Below the pieces are notes generated by a model. The model did no database searches. It was not told where the DNA came from and saw only the letters and a list, made by a program, of their open reading frames with translations. From positions 1 to 63,114 of the forward strand of contig NZ_LDRU01000055.1 of the NCBI RefSeq assembly GCF_001476285.1: a DNA stretch of 63,114 nt. The letters are read 5' to 3'. The stretch is from Microbacterium testaceum (GTDB lineage: Bacteria; Actinomycetota; Actinomycetes; Actinomycetales; Microbacteriaceae). The position numbers were made by a program, and so were the translations under genes. Of the stretch, positions 55,264-63,114 are shown one piece after another (position 1 is the first letter of the stretch; the number at the start of each line of letters is the position of its first letter).

Positions 55264-55926
55264 GTGGAGCGGTCGCTCGAGACCCAGGTAGGCCAGGCGG
55301 TGGACGCCTGGCTGAAATGGCTGCCCCGGTGGGAGCCCGCGAACCACCGCGGCCGTATCGCGCCGTGCCGTCGGTGCTTCGGATCCCCGGTCCTCTCCGC
55401 GGCGGGTCTCGGTTCCGACGTCCCCCACGGCGTCCAGCACGGTCTGTCCACCCGCGTGAAGACGATCGTCGATCACGCCGTCGCCGAGTACACCGCGCGC
55501 AACCTCCCGATGCTGCAGGCCGAACTGGACCAGCAGGCCGAACGAAACCGCCGTCGCTCGTACCGTCCGGCGGAAGGCCTCGAGCCCGAGTTCGAGGGGC
55601 TGCCGCTCGACCCGGAGCCAGAGCCCGGGGCACCGTTCCTCTTCACCCTCACCGGCCTGGCCGCCGAAGAAGACGCGGTGATCCCCGCCCTCCCTCCGCT
55701 GTCGGACGCCGCGAAGGCGGCGCTGCGCCAGGAGGTCGGTCTCGCCGACGACTACGCGAACATGATCGGCCGCGAGGTGTGCACGATCCTGCTGCACCAC
55801 CGCCTGCGCATCCAGGGGGCGATCGCCGAATACGTGGAGCCGCAGGTGGCGGCGATGCTCGACGAACTGACACGTTCCCTCGACGCGCCGTTCGATCCGC
55901 GCGACCCCGGCGACGCGGCATCCTGA
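55264..55926 (+). CDS. conserved hypothetical soluble protein
   Basis: 220 residues, no membrane segment. A Cys pair near the N-terminus (APCRRCFGSP) could bind metal or form a disulfide; the middle (about 105-135) is Pro/Glu-rich. The C-terminal half is helical (REVCTILLHHRLRIQGAIAE). I do not recognise the family. It precedes the Ser/Thr kinase gene by 98 bp on the same strand, with a possible separate TAGCAT -10 in between. The GTG start is fixed by TAGCGT 6 bases upstream. Confidence 0.75.
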   Translation: MERSLETQVGQAVDAWLKWLPRWEPANHRGRIAPCRRCFGSPVLSAAGLGSDVPHGVQHGLSTRVKTIVDHAVAEYTARNLPMLQAELDQQAERNRRRSYRPAEGLEPEFEGLPLDPEPEPGAPFLFTLTGLAAEEDAVIPALPPLSDAAKAALRQEVGLADDYANMIGREVCTILLHHRLRIQGAIAEYVEPQVAAMLDELTRSLDAPFDPRDPGDAAS

Positions 55927-56024
55927 GCTTGTCCACAGCCCCCGGGATCCCGGAGGCGCCTTTGTTAGCATTGCCGGGTTGCCCGCCCGGCCAGACGCGG
56001 GCGCGTCGTCCGGGAGGGGGCACC

Positions 56025-57158
56025 ATGCCGCAGCGCCTCCCCTCGTCGCCGCCGATCCTGCCCGGGCTCGCGTACATCCGTCCGCTCGGCTCCGGGGGCT
56101 TCGCCGACGTCTTCCTCTACGGGCAGGACATGCCGCGCCGCGAGGTGGCGGTCAAGGTCCTCCCGAGCGACGTGCGCGATCCCGACCTCCGGCGCATGTT
56201 CAACGCCGAGGCCGACGTGCTCGCGCACCTCTCGGCGCACCCCTCGATCGTCACCGTGTACCAGGCCGGGATCTCCGCCGACGGCCGGCCCTACATCGTC
56301 ATGGAGTACTGCCCGGGATCGCTCGCCCAGCGCTACCGGGTCGAGCGGATCCCCGTGCCCGAGGTCCTCGCCATCGGCGTGCGCATGGCCGGAGCCCTCG
56401 AGTCGGCTCATCACGCGGGTCTGGTGCATCGCGACGTGAAGCCGAGCAACATCCTCGTCACGACCTTCGGGGCGCCCGTCCTCGCCGACTTCGGGATCTC
56501 GTCGTCGTTGGTGCGCCAGGACGCCGACGAGATGCTCGCGATGTCGGTTCCGTGGAGCGCCCCCGAGGTGATCGCCGAACAGACCGCCGGCACCGTCTCG
56601 AGCGAGGTGTGGAGTCTCGGGGCGACCGTCTACTCGCTCCTGGCTGGGCACAGCCCCTTCGAGCGTCGTGAACGCGGGCAGAACTCGCGCGAGCAGCTGC
56701 GTCGCCGCATCGCGCGCGCGTCGTACACCGAGATCTCCCGCTCCGACGTGCCGCCGTCCCTGCAGGCCGCGCTCGCCCGCGCGATGTCACGGAATCCGCA
56801 GGACCGGCATCCGAGCGCCCGCGCTCTCGGTGAAGACCTGCAGCGTGTGCAGACCGAGCTCGGTCTCGCGGCGACCCCCCTCGAGGTGCCCAGCGCCGCG
56901 TGGTCGCCGTCGACCGGGGTGGTCGACTTCTCCGACACGGCGCTGCGCGGACCGACGCGCTCGCACATCGAACGCGAGGGCGCGCGCAAACTCCGCGACC
57001 GCTCCGGGGTGACGGGCCTCGCCCGCGACGAAGACACCGACATCTCGGCTCCCGGGCCGGCGTCGCACCGCGTCCTGCCCTGGGCGCTCGCCGGAGCGAC
57101 GGTCATCGCCGCGGGCGCCGTGGTCGTCGCCGCGCTGTACGCCACGGGGGTGCTGTGA
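56025..57158 (+). CDS. membrane-bound Ser/Thr protein kinase
   Basis: 377 residues. Hanks-type kinase domain: glycine loop LGSGGFADVF (21-30), Lys44, HRDVKPSN (135-142), DFG (155-157), APE (179-181). A juxtamembrane region of about 80 residues and one membrane segment (about 352-374) follow, leaving almost no extracellular part. ATG 56025 has GGGAGGGGG 4 bases upstream. Its stop overlaps the start of the giant Ig-like protein gene by one base (TGATG), so the two are co-translated and probably functionally linked. The lack of a sensor domain fits a partner-sensing role (inference). Confidence 0.93.
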   Translation: MPQRLPSSPPILPGLAYIRPLGSGGFADVFLYGQDMPRREVAVKVLPSDVRDPDLRRMFNAEADVLAHLSAHPSIVTVYQAGISADGRPYIVMEYCPGSLAQRYRVERIPVPEVLAIGVRMAGALESAHHAGLVHRDVKPSNILVTTFGAPVLADFGISSSLVRQDADEMLAMSVPWSAPEVIAEQTAGTVSSEVWSLGATVYSLLAGHSPFERRERGQNSREQLRRRIARASYTEISRSDVPPSLQAALARAMSRNPQDRHPSARALGEDLQRVQTELGLAATPLEVPSAAWSPSTGVVDFSDTALRGPTRSHIEREGARKLRDRSGVTGLARDEDTDISAPGPASHRVLPWALAGATVIAAGAVVVAALYATGVL

Positions 57159-60100
57159 TGCGGCGACGCACGGTCGTCGGTCTCGCCTCCACGCTCGCGG
57201 CTGCGGCTCTCGTGATCACGGCCAGCGTCGTCTGGCCCGGCCTCGACGCGCAAGAGACCCCCGAGGTCGACACCTCGGTCTGGGCTCTGCAGACCGGCGA
57301 GGGCCAGCGCTACGCCCGGGTCAACACCTCGGTGGGCGAGCTCGACACCGTGCGGTCGGCAGGCAATCCCAGCGAGGTCGCGCAGAGCGCGGACGGCGCG
57401 TACCTGTTCACCGACAGCTACAGCAAGCTCTCGCGCATCGACGAGGCCCAGCCGGTCGACCTGCAGGAGGAGCAGCTCTCGTCCGCCCCCGACACCCCCG
57501 CGGGCACGACCTCGGTGGTCACGGCGGGCGATTTCGTCGTGTACCGCACCGACACCGGCACGCTGTTCACCGGCCGGCTGAGCGAGGCCGGGCAGGCGGC
57601 ATCCGAATTCGATCCGTTCGGCTCGGCCGGCGGCGACTCCCCGTCGTACACCGCGGATGCCATCGCCCTCGACGACCGCGGAATGCTCTTCGCGTACTCC
57701 TCGGCGGACGGTTCCGTCATCCGCTACGACATCGCCGCCGACGAGGTGCGCGCGCGCGATGCGCTCGCCGCCGAGGTGTCCACCCCGCTCCTCTCGGCGG
57801 CCGGAGACACCTGGGTTCTCGTCGACGGCGACGCGGGGCGCGTGTGGGTGCGCGGGGCCGACCCGGTCGATGTCGCCGTGGTCGACCAGGCCGTCGTCAG
57901 CTCTCCCGATTCCGCGGGCAGCGCGGTCTACCTCGCCGACGAGCAGTCGCTGTGGGCGATTCCCGTCGACGGTTCCGGACCGAACCGCGAGGTGGGCGGC
58001 GGGGGCACCGTTCTCGGGCAGCCCGCCAAGCCGATCTCGCACGGGGGCGTCGCGTACGCGGCGTGGCTGCTCCCCGGCGAGGCCGGCGGAACGCTCTGGC
58101 GTTCCGACGCGGGCGAGACGCCGCTCGATTACGCGGGGGGAACGCTTCCCGATCAGCGTCGTCCGGTGTTCGTCGCGACCGACCACGCCGTGATCCTGAA
58201 CGAGACGCGCAGCGGCTGGGTATGGACCGTCCCGAACGGGACGCTCGTCGCGTCGAGTCAGAACTGGAGCCTCGACGACAGGACGGAGCAAGCCGCGGTC
58301 CAGAGCGATGAGCAGCTCAGCGTCGTTCTCGACCCCAAGCCCCCGATCGCGGAGCCGGATGCGTTCGGTGTGCGGGCGGGCCGCCTCGTCACCCTCCCGG
58401 TCCTGTTGAACGACCACGACCCCAACGAAGACGTGTTGAGCATCGTCGGCGAGAGCGTCACAGGTCTCGATCCCGGCTTCGGCGAGCTCAGTCTCACCGA
58501 CGACAATCAGCGCCTCGCGGTGCGCGTGCGTCCCGAGGCGACCGGCACGGCGACGTTCTCGTACGCGGTGACCGACGGCACGACGCCCGACGGGCTGACG
58601 TCCGCCCCCACCACCGTCACGCTGACCGTCTCGCCCGAAGCGGCGAACGCCGCCCCCGTGTGGTGCGGTGTCGAGAAGTGTCTTCAGCCCTGGCCCACCC
58701 CGGAGGTCGCGCGCGGCGGCACGATCACGGTCCCCGTCCTCCCCGGGTGGGTCGATCCCGACGGTGACCCGCTGCTGCTGCTGTCGGTCGACAACCCGGG
58801 CGGAGTCGGCAGTGTCACCTCGACCCCGGCGGGCGAGGTCGTCTACCAGCACGCCGACGACGGCTCCGGCGGCGAGCAGACGATCCAGCTCGACGTCACC
58901 GTCGCCGACACCCGGGGAGCCGTGGCGACGAAGCCGCTGCTGATCCGTGTCGCCCCCGACCCCGGCCTCGCCGTGCAGTCCTTCGCCGTCGTCGACACGG
59001 TGGGGTCGAGCCTCACGGTCGATGTCGGTCCGCACGTGACCGGGACCGCGGGAGCCGTCTCGCTCAGCTCGGTCCGGATCCTCGACGACGCCGCGGCCAC
59101 CGCGGGTGTCATCGGCGGCAGCACGACCTTCGACTTCACCGCGTCGCAACCGGGCGTGTACCGGGTCGATTTCACGGTCTCCGACGGGGGACGGGATGCC
59201 ACCGGCACCGCCCGCATCACCCTGCTGGCCGCGGACGCCCCCGCGCAGCTGTCGACCGCTCCCGTCGTGGCGTTCGTGCGCCCGCAGGAGGACGCCACCC
59301 TCGACGTGTTCTCGGCGGTGTCGAACCCGACGGGGCGAGTCCTCCTCCTCAGCGACGTCGTCGCCGCGGCCGAGGACGGTGCCTCGCTCAGCGTCGACAC
59401 GGTCGGCCAGAACGATCTCCGCGTCTCGGGGAGCACAGCCACGGGCGAGGCCGGTCTCCTCGGCACCGTCACCTACAGCGTGAGCGACGGCACCGACGAC
59501 GAGGGGGCCCGTGTCAGCGGGGAGGCGACCGTCTACCTGCTCCCGCCGGCGCCCGAGATCGCCCCCATCGCGGTCGATGACACCGTGACCGTCCGGGCCG
59601 GTGCCCAGGTCGACATCCCCGTGCTCGACAACGACGTGTCGCCGGCCGGTGGACGACCCACCCTCGACCCGGCGAGCGTGAGCGCGCAACCCGCGAGTGA
59701 CGCGCTCGCCTTCGCCTCGGGCGGGGTGCTCCGCTACCTCGCGCCGACCACTCCCGGCTCGTACGAGGTGACGTACCGGGTGTACACCACCGGCGCTCCC
59801 TCGCTGTGGGACGAGGCGACGGTGCACATCACCGTCCTCGGTAACGACGCGAATCGGGCGCCGGTGCCGGACACTCTGCAGGGTCGGGTGCTGAGCGGCG
59901 GGACGACGACCATCCCGTTCTCCGGCTTCGGGGTCGACCCCGACGGCGACGCCGTGATGCTCGACCGGATCGTCAGCCAGCCCGATCGCGGGACCGCGTC
60001 GATCTCTCCCGATGGCCTCTCCATCGTCTACGCGTCCGTCCCCGGGGATCGCGGCCAGGTGTCGTTCCGCTACCGCGTCTCCGACACTGCCGGCGCCACG

Positions 60101-63100
60101 GGCGAGGGCACCGTGCGCATCGGCGTCCTGGACGCCGAGGCGAACCCGAGCCCCATCACCTTCACCGACTACGTCCAGGTGCAGGCGGGCGCAGACAGCC
60201 GGCTCCGCGTGAGCCCGCTCGCGAACGACATCGATCCCACGCAGGGTCGTCTGACGCTCACCGGTGTGCGTCCCGACCTCCCCGAGAAACTCGTCGACGG
60301 CGAGGACAACCCCGAGTACGGGCGCCTGGCCGAGCGGGTCGAGTCGGTCACCGACACCGGGGTGGTGATCCGCGCGGGAGACGCCCCCGCGACGATGTCG
60401 TTCCTCTACGACGTGGCATCCGATTCCGGGAACACCGGGCGAGGGCTCATCGTCGTCAAGGTCGTGCGCGAGAGCGTGCCCGACTACCCGGTGGTGGCTG
60501 ACACGGCACTGACCCTCGAGGACCGCGACGACTTCACGACCGGGGTCGACGTTCTCGCCGGTCGCGCCACGTGGTCGGGCGGCGACGTGAGCGACCTGAG
60601 GGTCTCGCTGTGGGGGAATCCGTCCGACGTCCGCGTCGACGGGCGTCGCATCTCGGGGGATCTGCCGGCGACGCGCCGCATCATCCCCTTCGCGGTCACG
60701 GGCACGGTCGGCGGCTCCGAGGTCACGACCTACGCGTTCCTCCGCGTCCCCGGTGACGACGATGTGACGCTCGCCCTGCGTCCCAACTCGGCGCAGCGCG
60801 TCGACGAGCTGTCGTCGGTCGACTTCGACATGGCATCCCTCGTCGCCCTTCCTCGGCGCGCCACCCTCGAGGTCGGCACCGAGGCCACCACGACCGGCGC
60901 GCGCGCCGAGGCGCGGTGCACGGTGTCGGGCTCCCGGGTGACCTACGAAGCCGGGACCGGGTCACCGTGGGCCGATGCCTGCATCGTTCCGGTGCGCATC
61001 GCGGGGACGCAGGAGTGGACGCTCCTCTCCGTCCCGATCGGCATCGTGGCGCGCGACCCGCAGCCCGAGCTCCGCCCCGGCTCGCTCACGGTCGGGCCGG
61101 GCGAGACCGCGACCTTCGACCTGCGCAACATGACCTCGTGGCAGCTGGGCCGCGAGGACTGGAACAGCATCCGCTACGCGCTCGAGTACTCGGGGTCGGC
61201 GTTCTCGTCCGTCACGCTCGACGGCTCGACCGTCACCGTGACCGGTGCCGACCGTGCCGTTCCGGGAACCGAGAACGCGGCGATCATCACGGTGACGAGT
61301 CACAACGCGGTGGCTCCCGCCCGTCTCCTCCTGCGCGTCGGAGCAGCTCCGTCGACCCTCCCGCAGGGTGGCACCACCTCCCGCCAGTGCTCGCAGGCCG
61401 ACGGTTCCTCGTGCACGATCGAGGTGGTCGGCGCCGACGGAGAGGTCAACCCGCTCCCGCGCACCCCGCTCGAGGTCGTCGGCGTCCGGTCGACGGGAAC
61501 CTGCACGGGCGTGAGCTTCGCGGTGGCTTCGGCGACGAGCATCGCGGCATCCTGGACCGGCGACGCCCCCGGCGCGACCTGTGCGGCCAGCGTGACCCTG
61601 CGCGACGCCCAGGGGCGCAGCACCGCGGGTCCCCGCGACGCGCGCGTCGTGCTCGACCTCCAGGGCTACCCGCGCACCCCGGCGAGCGTCCGCCAGTCCG
61701 CGTACGCCGACGGCTCGCTCACGCTCCGCGTCGACGCGGGTGAGGCGCGGCGCGCATACCCCGGGCTGACCGGCTTCGTGGTGCGATACCGCGGCGACAT
61801 CGTCGCCCGCTGCGCGCCGGACGGCGGCTGCCCCGCCATCGCCGCGCCGAACGGCGACCAGCGCGAGTACGTCGTCACCGCCGTCAACGACGTGGGGGAG
61901 TCCCGCGGATCGGTGCGCACGACCGCGTGGGCGTACGACCCGCCGCCGCGGCCCGACAGCGTGGACTGGACCCCGACCGTCACGGACGACGGGGCCGGCA
62001 ACGTCGTCGACCTCCTCGTGCGAGGAGTGGATGCCGCCGAGACGGGGTCTCTCCAGATCCGGAGCAGCACGGGCGAGACGCAGACCGTCTCGGTCGGGCG
62101 CAACCAGCAGGACGTGCCGATCAAGGGCTTCCGCGTCGGCAGCAACGCGTCGACGGAAGTCCGCGTCACGCCGCTGTCGCGCTTCGACATCCCCGCCGGC
62201 CTCGGCGGCTCGGTCGAGGGTGGCGTCCTGACCTTCCGCGCCCACGGCGTGGGCAAGCCGACCGGGCTCGCGTTGACCCTCACCTCGCGCACGGCGTCCG
62301 ACGGGTCGGCGACGATCGTGGCCCAGGCGACCGCCGATCCGAACGGCACTGATTCCGAACTGCGCTTCGGCATCGTCGAGGGGACGACCTGCCGGACGGG
62401 CGATGACGGCGCACGGCGTGAGTTCCCCGGCAAGAAGGACGGCGAGGAGTACACCTTCACCGCCTGTGTCGACTCGGTCTACCAGGGCAAGACGTACGGC
62501 TCGGCCGCCCCCGTGACCGACACGAAGCGGGTCGATCAGGATCGCGCGGCGCCGCAGGGGTACACGTTCCGCGTCGACGCGGAGCCCACCGTCGAGCTCA
62601 CCGGCGGTCGGACCGAAGCGCGGTGGTACCTGAACTCGAAGATCACCCCCGGAAACGACCCCCCGCGCAACAACGAGGTCGAATACACGAACTTCCCCAG
62701 CGACATCTTCGGCAGCGACCCCGACATCGGCGTCTACTTCCGGCACAAGCTCTGGGGCACCACCTCCGAGACCGGCCGCGTCACACCCGCCAAGGGCAGC
62801 GCGCCGTACCAGGTCGTGGCGGCAGCGCGTGTCAGCGCGTGTGTCGCCGGCGACAAGCTCGACATCTCGCGCAGCTCCAGCAACGACAAGGCGTCGTTGG
62901 ATGTCGACACCTCTCAGGCGGTGTTCCGCGACGCGAAGGGCGCGGTCGTGCCCCGCGCCGACGGCAGCGATCGTGTCCCCGTGGGCGCGGAGCGCGTCGA
63001 GAATGTCGTCGTCACCGTCGACTGGTCCGCCCAGGGGTGGGGACTCGACGCGGCGACGCTCACCGTGTCGGGCTCGTGCTCGCCCGGAACGCCCACGAAG

Positions 63101-63106
63101 CCCTGA
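57158..63106 (+). CDS. giant surface protein with tandem Ig-like/cadherin-like repeats and an FN3-like domain
   Basis: 1982 residues. N-terminal signal-anchor (about 8-30), then a region of about 350 residues with repeated short strands that may form a propeller. At least five Ig-like modules with the xVxxGxxxxxPVLxNDxDP pattern begin near residues 403, 518, 806, 911 and 1006. A fibronectin-III-like domain (about 1505-1595, ending in VTAVNDVGESRG) follows, then a Cys-containing C-terminal region. No LPxTG or second membrane anchor is seen at the C-terminus. In related actinobacteria such a protein heads a cluster with a MoxR ATPase, DUF58 and transglutaminase genes, which would lie beyond this window (from memory). 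It is coupled to the kinase gene. Confidence 0.88.
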   Translation: MRRRTVVGLASTLAAAALVITASVVWPGLDAQETPEVDTSVWALQTGEGQRYARVNTSVGELDTVRSAGNPSEVAQSADGAYLFTDSYSKLSRIDEAQPVDLQEEQLSSAPDTPAGTTSVVTAGDFVVYRTDTGTLFTGRLSEAGQAASEFDPFGSAGGDSPSYTADAIALDDRGMLFAYSSADGSVIRYDIAADEVRARDALAAEVSTPLLSAAGDTWVLVDGDAGRVWVRGADPVDVAVVDQAVVSSPDSAGSAVYLADEQSLWAIPVDGSGPNREVGGGGTVLGQPAKPISHGGVAYAAWLLPGEAGGTLWRSDAGETPLDYAGGTLPDQRRPVFVATDHAVILNETRSGWVWTVPNGTLVASSQNWSLDDRTEQAAVQSDEQLSVVLDPKPPIAEPDAFGVRAGRLVTLPVLLNDHDPNEDVLSIVGESVTGLDPGFGELSLTDDNQRLAVRVRPEATGTATFSYAVTDGTTPDGLTSAPTTVTLTVSPEAANAAPVWCGVEKCLQPWPTPEVARGGTITVPVLPGWVDPDGDPLLLLSVDNPGGVGSVTSTPAGEVVYQHADDGSGGEQTIQLDVTVADTRGAVATKPLLIRVAPDPGLAVQSFAVVDTVGSSLTVDVGPHVTGTAGAVSLSSVRILDDAAATAGVIGGSTTFDFTASQPGVYRVDFTVSDGGRDATGTARITLLAADAPAQLSTAPVVAFVRPQEDATLDVFSAVSNPTGRVLLLSDVVAAAEDGASLSVDTVGQNDLRVSGSTATGEAGLLGTVTYSVSDGTDDEGARVSGEATVYLLPPAPEIAPIAVDDTVTVRAGAQVDIPVLDNDVSPAGGRPTLDPASVSAQPASDALAFASGGVLRYLAPTTPGSYEVTYRVYTTGAPSLWDEATVHITVLGNDANRAPVPDTLQGRVLSGGTTTIPFSGFGVDPDGDAVMLDRIVSQPDRGTASISPDGLSIVYASVPGDRGQVSFRYRVSDTAGATGEGTVRIGVLDAEANPSPITFTDYVQVQAGADSRLRVSPLANDIDPTQGRLTLTGVRPDLPEKLVDGEDNPEYGRLAERVESVTDTGVVIRAGDAPATMSFLYDVASDSGNTGRGLIVVKVVRESVPDYPVVADTALTLEDRDDFTTGVDVLAGRATWSGGDVSDLRVSLWGNPSDVRVDGRRISGDLPATRRIIPFAVTGTVGGSEVTTYAFLRVPGDDDVTLALRPNSAQRVDELSSVDFDMASLVALPRRATLEVGTEATTTGARAEARCTVSGSRVTYEAGTGSPWADACIVPVRIAGTQEWTLLSVPIGIVARDPQPELRPGSLTVGPGETATFDLRNMTSWQLGREDWNSIRYALEYSGSAFSSVTLDGSTVTVTGADRAVPGTENAAIITVTSHNAVAPARLLLRVGAAPSTLPQGGTTSRQCSQADGSSCTIEVVGADGEVNPLPRTPLEVVGVRSTGTCTGVSFAVASATSIAASWTGDAPGATCAASVTLRDAQGRSTAGPRDARVVLDLQGYPRTPASVRQSAYADGSLTLRVDAGEARRAYPGLTGFVVRYRGDIVARCAPDGGCPAIAAPNGDQREYVVTAVNDVGESRGSVRTTAWAYDPPPRPDSVDWTPTVTDDGAGNVVDLLVRGVDAAETGSLQIRSSTGETQTVSVGRNQQDVPIKGFRVGSNASTEVRVTPLSRFDIPAGLGGSVEGGVLTFRAHGVGKPTGLALTLTSRTASDGSATIVAQATADPNGTDSELRFGIVEGTTCRTGDDGARREFPGKKDGEEYTFTACVDSVYQGKTYGSAAPVTDTKRVDQDRAAPQGYTFRVDAEPTVELTGGRTEARWYLNSKITPGNDPPRNNEVEYTNFPSDIFGSDPDIGVYFRHKLWGTTSETGRVTPAKGSAPYQVVAAARVSACVAGDKLDISRSSSNDKASLDVDTSQAVFRDAKGAVVPRADGSDRVPVGAERVENVVVTVDWSAQGWGLDAATLTVSGSCSPGTPTKP

Positions 63107-63114
63107 CCCGACGA

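Overview
The window is one contiguous stretch of high-GC chromosome, by eye about 70% GC, with actinobacterial features. It carries a 1164-residue RpoB with a TTG start, an actinobacterial RpoC, many GTG starts, stop/start overlaps of the GTGA type, and many promoters whose -10 hexamer (TAnnnT) sits only 6-7 bases before the start codon. The gene set fits Microbacteriaceae, probably Microbacterium; this is an inference, since no rRNA is present. I saw no tRNA, rRNA, CRISPR array, transposase or prophage gene.

Layout. 12-16899: DNA-handling and housekeeping genes (Lhr helicase, ABC-F ATPase, carboxylesterase, degenerate Nudix protein, M3 oligopeptidase, threonine aldolase, SNF2 helicase with a SWIM finger, MFS exporter) plus two small membrane proteins with Gly/Cys tails. 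16992-25262: an SDR, a conserved protein divergent from an Lrp regulator, a NarL-type two-component pair, an SRPBCC protein, a ComB-like protein, a SprT-like metalloprotease, a TPR protein and a spermidine-synthase-like protein. 25599-35883: a nitrogen-acquisition locus with a sodium:solute symporter, a TetR regulator, two DUF1989 proteins, urea/guanidine carboxylase, allophanate hydrolase and a metallo-beta-lactamase-fold hydrolase. It most likely converts guanidine to ammonia and CO2. 36142-44429: an oligopeptide-type ABC transporter and 5-oxoprolinase PxpA/PxpBC. 44702-52128: rpoB-rpoC with a clear promoter and terminator. 52278-63106: a convergent pair of paralogous secreted proteins, membrane proteins, a Ser/Thr kinase and a 1982-residue Ig-like repeat protein.

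Two regulatory signals link the genes. First, eight start sites carry a -35-like TGTCGG element exactly 8 bases before a -10-like hexamer, which is then followed by 6-7 bases and the start codon. This matches the mycobacterial RecA-independent DNA-damage promoter read by PafBC. The set includes lhr, the SNF2 helicase and the SprT-like protease, so it looks like a leaderless DNA-damage regulon. Second, a shared palindrome (CTGTCAAnCnACAGAAA) precedes both the symporter and the DUF1989 operon and is a good candidate operator for the TetR protein between them.

The intergenic spaces hold uncharacterised repeats: two 72-bp elements with 12-bp inverted ends, a 57-bp palindrome, a 17-bp tandem array, a 46-bp direct repeat, and a REP-like palindrome read in frame inside a gene. 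The heptamer GGATGCC/GGCATCC is strongly over-represented.
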